From Nannocystis pusilla (lineage in GTDB: Bacteria; Myxococcota_A; Polyangia; Nannocystales; Nannocystaceae), in the NCBI RefSeq assembly GCF_026626665.1, contig NZ_JAPNKE010000002.1, positions 414,501-478,500 on the forward strand: DNA of 64,000 bases. The letters run 5' to 3'. Below are positions 26,903 through 38,929 of this stretch, piece by piece. The notes under the pieces are model-generated. The model saw only the letters and a program-made list of their open reading frames with translations. It searched no databases and was not told the DNA's origin. Positions within the stretch are counted from its first letter, which is position 1; every line of letters starts with the position of its first letter. A program made the translations under genes and the position numbers.

Positions 26903-28264
26903 TCACCGCAGCGCGCCGATGACTTTCACGCCCGGCGCGGTCGACCAGGTGGCGAAGTCGGTGATCGGGCGATTGGTCACGCTGAAGCCGGTGCCGGTCG
27001 AGAAGGCGACCGGGAGGGTGCTCCAACCCTGGGTGCCGGTCAGCGCGAGGTCGGTCCGGCCATCACCGTTGAAGTCACCAGGGACGACCTCGGCGCCGGT
27101 GGCGGCCCAGGCGGCGAAGTCGCCGACGCCGGTGTTGGCGACGTCGAAAGTACCATCGCCCCGCGAGAAGGCGACGGGGACGGTATTCCAGCCGCTCGTG
27201 CCCGTCAGGGCGATGTCCGTACGCCCGTCCCCGTTGAAGTCGCCCGGGACGACCTCGGCGCCGGTGGCGGCCCAGGCCGCGAAATCACCGACCGCGCTGT
27301 TGGTGATGTCGAAGGCGCCATTGCCCCGCGAGAACGCGACGGGGACAGTACTCCAGCCATTGCCGCCCACCAAGGCGATGTCGGTGCGACCGTCGCGGTT
27401 GAAGTCGCCGGGGATGACTCTGGCGTCGGTGGCGGCCCAGGCCGCGAAATCACCGACGCCCTGGTTGGTGATGTCGAACCCGCCATTGCCCCGCGAGAAG
27501 GCGATCGGCACGGTGCTCCAGTCATGCGTGCCGGTCAGCGCCAGATCCATGCGGCCGTCGCGGTTGAAGTCACCCGGGACGACCGTGGCGCCGGTGGCGG
27601 CCCAGGCGGCGAAGTCTCCGACGGCCTGGTTGCTGATGTCGAACGTGCCATCGCCCCTGGAGAACGCGACGGGCAAGGTGCTCCAGCCGTTCGTGCCGGT
27701 CAGGGCGAGATCGGTGCGACCGTCCCGGTTGAAATCGCCGGAAATGGCCCTGGCGCCGGTGGCGGCCCAGTTGGCGAAGGCACCGACGGAGCCGTTGGTG
27801 ATGTCGAACCTGCCGCCACCCCTGGCGAATGCGACCGGCACGGTGCTCCAGCCGCTGGTGCCCGTCAGCGCGATGTCGGTGCGACCATCGCCGTCGAAAT
27901 CACCCGAGAGGACCCTGGCGCCGGTCGCAGCCCAGGCGGCGAAGTCACCCACACCCTCGTTGAGGACGGTGAAGGTGCCGTCGCCGGCCGACAGTGCGAC
28001 CGGCACGGTCACCCAGCCGCCGGTACCGGTCAGGGCGAGGTCGGACCGACCGTCCCCGTTGAAATCGACGAGCTCTGCGAGAGCTGCGGCAGAGGGGGTG
28101 TTCGGGGCGGTCAGCCCGAGGTTCGCGCCGGGCTCGTTATCCGCGGCCTCGACTTCGGCTTCGAGCGCGGGCGCCAGGGCGACGCCGGGAGCGACCAATG
28201 CGGCGCACAGACCGAGGCGCCCCATGCGACGATTCGTCGATTTTCCACTGTGAATGAATACCAT
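26903..28264 (-). CDS. Seven-repeat FG-GAP/VCBS beta-propeller, exported
   Basis: A 453-residue secreted protein. After a signal-like N-terminus (LCAALVAPGVALAPALEAEV) come seven near-identical repeats of 55 residues, each with a calcium-type loop DFNGDGRTD, then ALTGT.GWSTVPVAFSRG and DFAAWAATGA. The repeats are also visible in the DNA as a 165-base period from about 26.95 to 28.06 kb. Seven repeats fit one closed seven-bladed propeller, as in integrin alpha heads and bacterial lectins. The start ATG 28264 has GGAGG six bases upstream. No enzymatic domain is attached; binding to a glycan or protein is the likely role. Confidence 0.86.
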   Translation of the reverse strand: MVFIHSGKSTNRRMGRLGLCAALVAPGVALAPALEAEVEAADNEPGANLGLTAPNTPSAAALAELVDFNGDGRSDLALTGTGGWVTVPVALSAGDGTFTVLNEGVGDFAAWAATGARVLSGDFDGDGRTDIALTGTSGWSTVPVAFARGGGRFDITNGSVGAFANWAATGARAISGDFNRDGRTDLALTGTNGWSTLPVAFSRGDGTFDISNQAVGDFAAWAATGATVVPGDFNRDGRMDLALTGTHDWSTVPIAFSRGNGGFDITNQGVGDFAAWAATDARVIPGDFNRDGRTDIALVGGNGWSTVPVAFSRGNGAFDITNSAVGDFAAWAATGAEVVPGDFNGDGRTDIALTGTSGWNTVPVAFSRGDGTFDVANTGVGDFAAWAATGAEVVPGDFNGDGRTDLALTGTQGWSTLPVAFSTGTGFSVTNRPITDFATWSTAPGVKVIGALR

Positions 28265-28437
28265 GACAGCCTCCGATTCGGGGCCGCGAAGCATGGAGCG
28301 GGCTCGCCGATCGGCCAGCGTGCTCGGCCGCGAATTGATCGGCTCTTTGCGCGCAGCGATCGAGCGACGACAGCCGGTCGCGCGCGTCCCCGCGACGACG
28401 ACCGCGCGCACTCGACCTCGTGCCATACGCCTATACG

Positions 28438-28578
28438 ATGCTGGACTACCTCGGAGACCACCCGGCCGGACGCACGACGGTCTCGACGTCCGGCCTGCAG
28501 TGCTTCGCGCTCGCCTGGTTCGTGCTGCTCGGGGTGGCAGGGTACGTGCTGTTCGCGACAAAGACTCACAAGGGATAG
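28438..28578 (+). CDS. Possible 46-residue single-pass membrane protein
   Basis: A short frame starting MLDYLGDHPAGRTTVS, then a hydrophobic helix (CFALAWFVLLGVAGYVLF) and a basic end (ATKTHKG). The shape is that of a small membrane protein, but there is no convincing ribosome site and the frame is open upstream. It could be real, a remnant, or chance in GC-rich DNA. It lies in a 674-base stretch (28265-28938) that otherwise holds repeat site b and no other gene I can support. Confidence 0.3.
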   Translation: MLDYLGDHPAGRTTVSTSGLQCFALAWFVLLGVAGYVLFATKTHKG

Positions 28579-28751
28579 GAGCGGCCCGAGCGGGGCGGAC
28601 GCGGTCCGCGACTGCCGCACGCGCGTCGGCGAGCGCGGGCCGACCCGCTCGCAGGACGCGGGCCGCGAGGGCCTCCAGGTCGATCGGCGCGTCGGGCACG
28701 GCCGGAGGTCACACCGGATCGCGCTCGTGGGGAGCGGGAGCGCTGACGATG

Positions 28752-28785
28752 CATGTCCATTCGGACATGTCCTCGAGTTCATGCT
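28752..28785. repeat. 14-base CATG units (site b)
   Basis: CATG cores at 28752, 28766 and 28780, exactly 14 bases apart; the first pair reads CATGTCC ATTC GGA CATG, an almost perfect dyad. It lies about 160 bases upstream of the 19-residue peptide gene and 490 bases upstream of the divergent FG-GAP gene. Confidence 0.68.
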
Positions 28786-28938
28786 GCCGTGCGTCGCCCG
28801 GCGGGCGCGCGAACGGGCGAGGCCAGGTTTTTTGCTCGCGCGACGCGACATCGGATCGCGGCACCTGTCATCTCCTTGGGGGACCGCCGCGACGCGCGGT
28901 GCGCCGGGCGACTTGCCCCATACACCACAGGAGGAACC

Positions 28939-28998
28939 ATGAAGACCAAGTCCAAGATCAAGGCGGGCGCGTTCAAGCTCGGGCTCACCAACGGCTGA
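28939..28998 (+). CDS. 19-residue basic peptide gene with strong ribosome site
   Basis: The frame MKTKSKIKAGAFKLGLTNG ends at TGA 28998. It is preceded by AGGAGGA five bases before the ATG, the most complete ribosome site I found in the window, which is the main reason to believe it. The peptide has a Lys-rich start with alternating K-T-K-S-K-I-K-A-G, a pattern I associate with short uncharacterised bacterial peptides, and no hydrophobic stretch. No modifying enzyme gene is adjacent, so a RiPP precursor role is not supported. A leader peptide or small regulatory peptide is possible. A hairpin follows at 29033-29051. Confidence 0.55.
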   Translation: MKTKSKIKAGAFKLGLTNG

Positions 28999-29032
28999 GT
29001 AGCGAGCGACGGCACGCGCCGCGGCGGCTCGC

Positions 29033-29051
29033 CGACCCCGCTTTGGGGTCG
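29033..29051 (+). terminator. Hairpin after the peptide gene
   Basis: CGACCCC (29033-29039) pairs with GGGGTCG (29045-29051) around GCTTT. It lies 35 bases after the 19-residue peptide stop, a sensible place for a terminator, though without a T tract. Confidence 0.4.
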
Positions 29052-29178
29052 CCGATCGGCAGCGCGCGAGCGATGCCTGCAGACCGCCCGCGGCCGCCGA
29101 CGCGGCGTTCGCCGTCGTGGTCGGCCGACCTGACCGCGAACACGTGCTCGGCGGCGCGGGAGGTGGTACGACTCCGCC

Positions 29179-30030
29179 ATGCGACTGACTTATGCGTGGA
29201 TCCTGGTCGGCATGGCCGCGTGCGGGCCCAAGACCCCCGGCGGCGAGACCGAGGGCGGCAGCGGCGACACCAGCGGCGAGGGCTCGACCAGCACCGCGAC
29301 GACCGACGGCGTCGAGCCGACGACCTCGGCGTCGACGACGTCCGCGAGCACGACCGGCGAGGCGACCGGCGAGAGCGAGACCACCGGACCCGCGGGGATG
29401 TGCCCGGCGCCGCAGGTGCCCGACGTGATGTTCGACGTGTCCGGCTTCGCCGACGACTTTCAGGGCCACGTCCAGGCGTCATGCACGGTCCAGAGCGTGT
29501 CGCTCGGCGACGTGTCGGACGCGGTCACGCTGGCCTGCGACGTCGACGGCAGCGACGTCGAGGTCGTGGTGAGTTTTACCAACGCGGCGGTGCAGCTGCC
29601 CGAGGGCCTCCAACAGCTCGACGCGCCGGTGACGCTGCGCTACGTCCGCGCCGACTACGAGTACCGCGGCGACTGGCTCGCGCTCGGCGATTTCCGCGAC
29701 GTGTTGCTGCTCGGTCTGGCGGCCGGCAGCAGCGCGCTGCCGTTCGTCGAGGGCGAGGGGCAGATCGACGACATCTTCGCGCCGGTGTCCGTCGAGGCGC
29801 TCGGTGGTCTCTGTCCCAAGGGCCAGGGGAGCTGCTTCGCCCTCGGCGAGCCGGCGGTGCTGCGATTTTCGAGCGGCGACGATTCGCTCGAGGCGTTCCC
29901 GCTGCAGGTCGGGAAGATCGGTCCGTACGCGGTGCACACGGGCGCGTCGTGGCTGTCGGACCCCGAGAGCGCCTACGCGTGCGACGGCCCGAGCGACGAC
30001 TGGGCCGCCTTCGGCCTGGTCCGCCAGTGA
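29179..30030 (+). CDS. Lipoprotein of unknown function with Thr/Ser linker
   Basis: A 283-residue predicted lipoprotein: lipobox GMAAC (Cys 15), a linker of Gly, Ser, Thr and Glu (about 20-70), then a globular part of about 210 residues with four or more Cys (MCPAPQVP, QASCTVQ, LACDVDG, LCPKGQGSCF) and many beta-strand-like stretches. No family recognised. It begins at ATG 29179 directly with the signal. Isolated on the plus strand, about 240 bases before the SGNH lipoprotein. Confidence 0.75.
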   Translation: MRLTYAWILVGMAACGPKTPGGETEGGSGDTSGEGSTSTATTDGVEPTTSASTTSASTTGEATGESETTGPAGMCPAPQVPDVMFDVSGFADDFQGHVQASCTVQSVSLGDVSDAVTLACDVDGSDVEVVVSFTNAAVQLPEGLQQLDAPVTLRYVRADYEYRGDWLALGDFRDVLLLGLAAGSSALPFVEGEGQIDDIFAPVSVEALGGLCPKGQGSCFALGEPAVLRFSSGDDSLEAFPLQVGKIGPYAVHTGASWLSDPESAYACDGPSDDWAAFGLVRQ

Positions 30031-30266
30031 GCGGTCGCAGCGCCTGGGTTCCGGAACGGACGAGCTCGCCGGCTCCGTCGGGCCGGAAGGAGAGCGAGCG
30101 CAGCCGCGCAACCAGCGGCGTGAGCGGGCGAGCCGCGGGCCCTCGAGGCGTTTTTGTTTTTTAGTGCTCGCCGTGTCGATCCGCGGCGTCCTCGTTCGTC
30201 GTGCGAGTGGGGGCGGGGCACGCCCCAGCGAGGGACCGACAATGCTGACCTTCACGAGGATTGACC

Positions 30267-31501
30267 ATGGGACTCGACTTCATCCGTCCGGCGAAGATCG
30301 GCGCGTTCGTGCTCGCGCTCGCCGCTGCCGGCTGCGACGACGGCAGCGGGGCCGGGGACGCGCGGTGGGTCGCTGCCTGGGCGACGAGCATGATGGAGCC
30401 GGGGGCGCAGATCGGCGAGCTGAAGTCGCGCAGCTTCAGCGACGAGACGCTGCGCCAGACGGTCACCGTGACTGCCTCGGGCGATCGGGTCCGGCTGCGG
30501 CTCTCGAACCTGTTCGGGAGCCAGCCCCTCGAGCTCGCCGAAGTCCGGGTGGCGAAGGAGCAGGAGCCGCTCGTCACGGCGCCGGGCAGCGATCGCCAGG
30601 TCCAATTCGCCGGCCGTTCGGGCGCGACGATCCCGGCGGCTGCCGAGCTCCTCAGCGATGTCGTGGACCTCGAGGTGAGCGAGGGCGAGCGGCTGATCGT
30701 CAGCATCTACGCCGCGAAGCCGTCGGAGCTCGCGACCTGGCATCCGCTCTCACTCACGACGCACGCCGTCGCCGCGGGCAACCAGGCGGCGAGTCAGCGT
30801 CTCACTGAGCCGAGCGCGCTCACGTCCGCGTTCTGGCTCGCGGGCGTCGACGTCGAATCGGCGGCGAACGACAGGGTCCTGGTCACGTTCGGCGACTCGA
30901 TCACGGACGGCGCCTCTTCGACCCTCGATGGTCGCAGCAGCTACCCGGACCGGCTCTACGCGCGCCTGCAGGAGGACCCGGAGACCCGGTCGGTCGCGGT
31001 CGTCAACCACGGGCTCGGCGGCAACCGGCTGCTGCGAGACGACATCGGGCCGAGCGGGCTGTCGCGGTTCGAACGCGACGTCCTGGGCACGCCCGGAGTG
31101 ACGCACGCGATTGTTTTGATCGGCATCAACGACATCGGCATGCCGGGATTCGTGGGACCCTCCGAACAGGTGACGGCGGACGAGCTCATCGACGGGCTCG
31201 AGACGCTGGCCGACGAGGCGAGGGCGAACGGGGTCGAGACCCTCGTCGGCACGATCATGCCGTTCGAGGCGGCGTTTCCCCGTACTACTCGCTCGAAGGG
31301 GAGGAGATTCGCCAGGCCGTCAACACGTGGATCCGCGGCAACGAGGCGTACGACGGGGTGATCGATTTCGAGGCCGCGGTGCGCGACCCCGAGCACCCCA
31401 CGCGGATCCTCGCCGCCTTCGACAGCGGCGATCACCTGCACCCCAACGACGCCGGCTACCAGGCGATGGCCGACGCGGTGCCCCTGTCGCTCTTCGAGTA
31501 G
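30267..31501 (+). CDS. SGNH/GDSL hydrolase lipoprotein, one frameshift as read
   Basis: About 411 residues. The lipoprotein signal ends at AAAGC (Cys 23). A beta-rich N-terminal domain (WVAAWATSMMEP start) precedes the hydrolase domain, an arrangement seen in secreted carbohydrate esterases. Catalytic blocks: VTFGDSITDGASST (Ser), NHGLGGNRLL, IGINDIG and, in a second frame, DSGDHLHPNDAGY with the Asp/His pair. The frame changes near 31277 (AAFP to YYSLEGEEIR); one missing base explains it, next to a CCCC run. The final stop is at 31501. Likely removes acyl groups from extracellular glycans. Confidence 0.82.
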
Positions 31502-31558
31502 CGGGCTCGTCGGCGGCGTCACGGCTCGCGCCTCACGGTCGCCGACGCGGGGTCGGCG

Positions 31559-32503
31559 TCACCGTCGCGCGCGACCGCTCTGCATGGCGAACGCGATCCC
31601 GGTCTGCAGCGTCCCGCGCGTGACGAGCTCGTCGAGGTTGGAGCCGAGGGCGACCAGGCCCTGCGCGATGGCCGGACGGATCCCCGTCAGCACCACCTGC
31701 GCGCCGAGCAGCTTCACCGCCTGCGCGGCCTGGATGAGCCCCTGGGTGCCGTCTGCGTCGATCTCGGGGACGCCCGTGATGTCGAGGATGGCGGTGGTCA
31801 CTCGCAGGCGCTGCACCTCGTCGAGGAGCACGCCCAGCGCCTGCTGCATGCGGGCCTGGTCCAGCTGGCCGACGAACGGCATGACGATGACGTCGTCGCT
31901 GATCGGGATCACCGGGGCGGACAACCTGGCCAGCATCTCTCGCTGCGCCTGGATCGTCTCCTCCTTGCTCAGGCGCAGCGCCTCCTCCGCCCGCTTGCGG
32001 TCGGTGATGTCGACGAGCGACACGAAGCAGCGCTCCCACGTGTGCTGGCAGTCGGCGCTGACGACGACGCGGAACATGATGTTCCTGACCTCGCCGAGGA
32101 GCGTGCAGATGGTCGTCTCCTCCTCGTAGAACATCGCCCCGCCGCCGATCGCTACGAGCTCGCGCCGGAAGGTGTCGAGCGAGTCCTGGTTGAACACGAC
32201 GGACAGCGCTTGCAGCAGCTGATCCTTGTTCGGGGCCTGGCAGAGCTCGAGCGTGGCCCGGTTGACGTCGAGGATCCGCACCAGGCCGACGCAGGCGATG
32301 ACGTCGTCGACGTGGCTGCGGAGGTATGCGTCGAGATCGACGCCGGTGGCGAGGATCCGGTCGAGGTGCTGCTTGACCGCGGACCAGTCCTCTTCCCACA
32401 GGGAGATCGGAGAGCTCTCGAAGATGTTGCGGTAGCGAGCCTCGCTGCGTTCGAGCTCCGCGACGCGCTGACGCAACTGGGTGAGCTCAAGATCCGAGTT
32501 CAT
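31559..32503 (-). CDS. PAS-STAS protein, RsbR-like stress regulator
   Basis: A 314-residue cytoplasmic protein. A short coiled coil (LTQLRQRVAELERSEARYRN) leads into a PAS domain ending in FVSLVDITDRKRAEE, then a STAS domain of the RsbR/stressosome class: APVIPISDDVIVMPFVGQLD, ILDITGVPEIDADG, LGAQVVLTGIRPAIAQGL. The Ser/Thr that usually follows the VxD of the first loop in RsbR proteins appears to be Ala (IDAD), while the Thr of LTGI is present. The start at ATG 32503 has GGAGA upstream. No RsbS or RsbT-like gene is adjacent, so the partner is elsewhere. Likely a sensor of redox or light input through PAS. Confidence 0.85.
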   Translation of the reverse strand: MNSDLELTQLRQRVAELERSEARYRNIFESSPISLWEEDWSAVKQHLDRILATGVDLDAYLRSHVDDVIACVGLVRILDVNRATLELCQAPNKDQLLQALSVVFNQDSLDTFRRELVAIGGGAMFYEEETTICTLLGEVRNIMFRVVVSADCQHTWERCFVSLVDITDRKRAEEALRLSKEETIQAQREMLARLSAPVIPISDDVIVMPFVGQLDQARMQQALGVLLDEVQRLRVTTAILDITGVPEIDADGTQGLIQAAQAVKLLGAQVVLTGIRPAIAQGLVALGSNLDELVTRGTLQTGIAFAMQSGRARR

Positions 32504-32853
32504 CGATGTCTCCTGCAGCCCGGCGAACAAAGGCTCGCGGCGAGGATGCCACGACGGCGCCCCCGAGGGCGAGCGAGGCCGTCGGGGGCTCTGTCGCCGC
32601 CCGCCGCGCCAGGCGAGGCGCGCGCCACCACGCACCGATGGCGATGCCGCTGAATTCCTCGCCCGGCGTGGGCTCTGGCGCGCCTCCGAAACATGCTCCG
32701 GGCGTCGGGCGCATATGCGAGTCATCCCCACCTCGGCGCTCGCATCATCCGGGCGCCCACAGGCCAAATGAAGCCTCGTTCACGCGCGCGCACGGGCGGC
32801 CGACGATCGATCCGAGCGCGCGTCCTCGCCGTGGCCGCGGGGCGCCGTCGTCG
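32504..32853. other. Intergenic, nothing recognised
   Basis: Spacer between the divergent PAS-STAS gene and a hypothetical gene. Long open frames cross it on both strands, as expected at this GC content, with no family features. Confidence 0.45.
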
Positions 32854-33359
32854 GTGCGGTCGACCTGCTCGACGCTGATCGCTCGCGGGTTCGACAGAGG
32901 AGCGATCCACCAGGCGCTGCGGGACGAGGCGGCGCGCGCGTCGGCGGTCGACACCGACAGTGACAGCAGCAGCGCCATCGAGTGGCAGGTGAACCAGAGC
33001 AGGGCGAACGAGGCGCTGGCGCGGTTCGAGCTCGACCAGGAGATGGACGCTCGCGCGGCGCTGGTGGCGGCCTGCCAGGCCCCTATCACGACGGACCTCC
33101 TCGACGACGGCGACGCGGCGGCGCTGGACGCGTCGATCGAGCGACATGCGGCGGTGCGGGGGACGATGCTCCGGCGCTGCTCGAGCTCGAGCGAGACCCG
33201 ACGGAGGCGTCGATGCTGGCGGTGTACCGCGCGTTCGCGGCGTGGGCGGAGCCGTGGGCGGCGCGCCTGGACGAGGACGGCAAGGCGCCCGCGAGACGGC
33301 CAATCGTTGCGATGATTGAGGCGTCCGGCGTACCTGAATGCGAGAGCAAGGTGGTGTAG
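32854..33359 (+). CDS. Hypothetical protein, one frameshift as read, start uncertain
   Basis: About 168 residues of natural-looking helical protein: RGFDRGAIHQALRDEAARAS, FELDQEMDARAALVAACQ, then in the next frame PALLELERDPTEASMLAVYR and a stop at 33359. The two frames join near 33163 if one more G is placed in a GGGGG run. The start is set at GTG 32854 only because the frame looks non-coding above it; the true N-terminus may differ. No family recognised, no signal peptide. Helical and acidic, perhaps a regulatory or structural protein. Confidence 0.45.
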
Positions 33360-33895
33360 TGAATCTGTGATGTCAGCAATCCAAGTCGCGTCAGTCGCGA
33401 CGTGGGATTCTCTCTGCTGTGCTTCGACCCGCGATCGTCGATTGCCGCGGGCGTCATCGTGCGAGGGTCCACGAGGCGATGGCACGCCGCCTGGCTCCCG
33501 CTCGAGGCGCCCGTCGTGGGTCAGCGCGACGCATCGCCGGTGTGTCGAATCGAAGCCGTCCGCCCGGCGACGTCGGACGCTTCTCCGGTGCACCTGTCTC
33601 ATGCGCCATGTCTGTCGGGCGGCGGCGCCACGCGAGTGTCACCAATGGGGCCGATGTAAGGCCTGGGTGGCTCGAGCGGGACGCCGCCCCCGCTGCGGTC
33701 TGCGGTGGACGGGCGCCGTCGGGGGCCACGATCAGGGCTGCCATGATAACCCTGGTCCACACTGGCGCTCCTGCACCCTTCACCTACATCGCAGCGTCAT
33801 GCGTCGGATCGCTGCTTGGGGGCGCGAGACGGATTGACGCGCCGCGGGTGCGTCGGCCAAATAGATAGCTCGGTTCGGAAACGGAGGGTTTGGAC
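33360..33895. other. Intergenic, nothing recognised
   Basis: 536 bases between the preceding hypothetical gene and the small exported protein. No supported gene, repeat or clear promoter; TTGACG at 33834 has no -10 box at a usual distance. Confidence 0.45.
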
Positions 33896-34307
33896 ATGCG
33901 CAAGTTGATCGTGATCGGTGTGTTTGCGGCGTGCGGGCTCGGGATCGTCGAGACCGCGGTGGCCAACTACTTCTACCCGGGCAAGGTGATCATCGGCACC
34001 GGCGTCATCGGCGGCGGCGGGACCACGACGGGCGGCGGGACGGACGGCACGACGGGCAGCACGCTCGGGCAGGACGCGAACAAGATGAACTTCGAGGAGC
34101 CCTGTACGGTCAAGCCGATCGTGTGCGAGTGCTTCACCGGCGTGACGGTGTGGGAGGCTTGCAAGAAGAGCAACGCCGACCTGCAGTGCCTGACGCCGAA
34201 GAGCAAGTTCGACATGATCGAGCAGGAGGGGCAGGTCGTCGTCTGGGACAAGACGATGACGATCGGCGGGCTGGTGTGCGCCGGCAAGTCCGACGGGACG
34301 GCGTACA

Positions 34308-34321
<14 letters not shown>
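33896..34321 (+). CDS. Small exported protein, unknown function
   Basis: A 141-residue protein with a signal peptide (LIVIGVFAACGLGIVETAVA) cut near VANYFYPG. A short Gly/Thr loop (GGGGTTTGGGTDGTTG) separates a strand from a globular part with five Cys (CTVKPIVCECF, WEACKK, LQCLTP, VCAGKS). The start at ATG 33896 has GGAGGG seven bases upstream. No family recognised. It converges with the kinase-TPR gene and their 3' ends overlap by 14 bases. Confidence 0.7.
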
Positions 34322-37200
<2,879 letters not shown>

Positions 37201-37646
37201 CGGCGCCTGTTCGAGGTTCTCGGATGCGGGCGAAGGGTGCAAGCTGCGGGCAGGCGATCGCGGACGCCGGCGCGCGATCGTGGACCGGGGATGTCGCCGG
37301 GTGCCGCGTCTCGGCCCCAGCGCACAGGTGGGCGCGGGTGCGGCGGACGGGCAAAGGCGATCGCAGGTCGATGTCTCCCGGGACATGTCCGTTGGTGCCG
37401 GCGCACGGCATTTCCCGAGGTTCGGCGCAGCCAGCGCGCACGCGTCGACCGCGTGACCGCGCGAGCGACCTGTCTGCTGCAGTCAGGTCGATCCGCGCCC
37501 GTGGCCCTCGACCTGTCCCGAAGGCCATCCACTTCCGGGTCATCATCGGCCGCTTCGGCTTGCGCAGGGAGGCGAAGAACATGGCGGCGATCGCCATCGC
37601 CACGTCGACCTCGGCCGGGGCGCTTCGGCGGCCTGGCGATCGCCAA
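37201..37646. other. Intergenic with repeat site c (14-base units at 37370-37397)
   Basis: Between the kinase start and the end of the next minus-strand gene. It holds GATGTCTCCCGGGA followed in 14-base register by CATGTCCGTTGGTG (cores at 37370 and 37384), the same unit as the other CATG sites. Nothing else is supported; the minus strand reads a short MAIAAMFFASLRKPKRPMM stretch with no ribosome site or family. Confidence 0.5.
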
Positions 37647-38701
37647 TCACAATACCCGCGGCACGCTCAGGAGCTGTTGTCCGCCAAATACATACAAGGC
37701 GGTGCGTCCGATGGCGAGGCCGAGGCGTGGGTATCCGCTGCCGTGGGGCCAGGGGTCGGCGACGAAGTGCCCGAGCACGTGCACCTGCGAGCTCGCCAGG
37801 TCCAGCCGCCAGACCTCGCGCGGCGCGCGTCGGGTATCGCCGACGATCGCATACAGCGCCCCGTCACGGGTTGCGAGCGCGAGCGGCGGCTGCCGGGTGC
37901 GCGCCAGCAGCCGCGGCTCGCCGCCGCGGCGAGGCAGTGCGACGAGCCCGCCGGCCTTGCGGTCGTACAGGTACACCGCGCTCGCGTCGATCGTCGTCGC
38001 CTGGCCCCACCAGGCGTCGTCGCACTGCGGGATTGCGTCGTCTTCACGATGCCCGCGACGGTGGCTTCGAATACCACCATGCCGGGATCGCCGGACTCGT
38101 ACCATACGACTCCGCTCGAATCGGCGAACACCGGGCATGTGTGCTGGTCCCGACGCGCGACCCGGACCGGCGACCCGCCGTCGAATCGGGCGTAGAAGAC
38201 CTGGCCGTTCGCCTTCAGCATCACCTTCGGGTTGTCGGGATCCATGTCCGGATTGCTGTTCCCCCAATAGACGCCGGCTTCGTCCGCGACGAGCCCGTCC
38301 GGCGCGCCGTCGGACTCCGCGATTCGGTGCGATAATTGCTTCCCGGTCTCGAGCCAATGCACCTCCGTGCGAGGACCTGCGCTCGCGAGCCAGACCACGC
38401 CGCGCGGACCGAGCGCATGGTGATGCACCCATTCGGGGGACGTCAACTTCCGCGGGGTGGATTCGCCAGGACGCAGCCGCGCCAGGCCGTCAGTCCCGGC
38501 GACGAGCAACCCTTCCTCGTCCTCGCCGGCCCAACGTACCCAGCCGTTCGCTGGCGCGAAGACGACGTGCGCCGGCTTCGCCTTCGCTGCTTGCTCGCCC
38601 GCGTCGGTGCGATACGGTCCTTGCCCGTGCGTCTCGCGCGACGCCTCACCCGTCGCCCGCTGGCGAAGCCACCTGCGCAGCCGCGAACCGAGCCGTTCCA
38701 T
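37647..38701 (-). CDS. Beta-propeller-like protein, one frameshift as read
   Basis: About 351 residues with no signal peptide but a basic N-terminus (MERLGSRLRRWLRQRATGEA). Repeats of the kind EEGLLVAGTDGLARL, GPRGVVWLASAG, DEAGVYWGNS, DSSGVVWYESG and, in a second frame, ASAVYLYDRKAGGL, RDGALYAIVGDT and GRTALYVFGG look like propeller blades of the kelch or SMP-30 kind. The frames meet near 38040; one missing base explains it. GGAGGG lies close before the start at ATG 38701. Function unknown; a cytoplasmic or membrane-associated binding scaffold is likely. Confidence 0.68.
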
Positions 38702-38875
38702 GGTCCCTCCGGGTCGGGACGGTAGCACACCCGTGCTCGCCCGGCGGCGAGGGGGAAGGCGGCGTCGCTATCCCGCGCGATCGTCATGCCGGCTCTCCGC
38801 GTGCAGCGAGGTCGCATCCGGTCGAGGGGCAGAAGACGGCGTTCTCGCTCGTGAACCACGGCTCCGCCGGGGTGA

Positions 38876-38905
38876 CATGCCCGCGAGGACATGTTCTTTC
38901 ATGCA
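38876..38905. repeat. 14-base CATG units (site d)
   Basis: CATG cores at 38876 and 38890 in 14-base register: CATGCCCGCGAGGA then CATGTTCTTT. A further CATG at 38900 is out of register. It lies between two minus-strand genes, just past the end of the WD40 gene. Confidence 0.6.
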
Positions 38906-38929
38906 GGCATCCGTGCAGCGGGCGGGCCG

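Noticed and set aside
28939..28998. RiPP precursor call for the 19-residue peptide
   Set aside because: No modifying enzyme, protease or transporter gene lies beside it and no recognised leader/core boundary is present.
33834..33867. TTGACG and TAGATA ahead of the small exported protein gene
   Set aside because: Spacing of 22 bases is too long for a sigma-70 promoter.
37455..37650. MAIAAMFFASLRKPKRPMM reading on the minus strand
   Set aside because: No ribosome site, no family, and the frame continues into obvious non-coding sequence.
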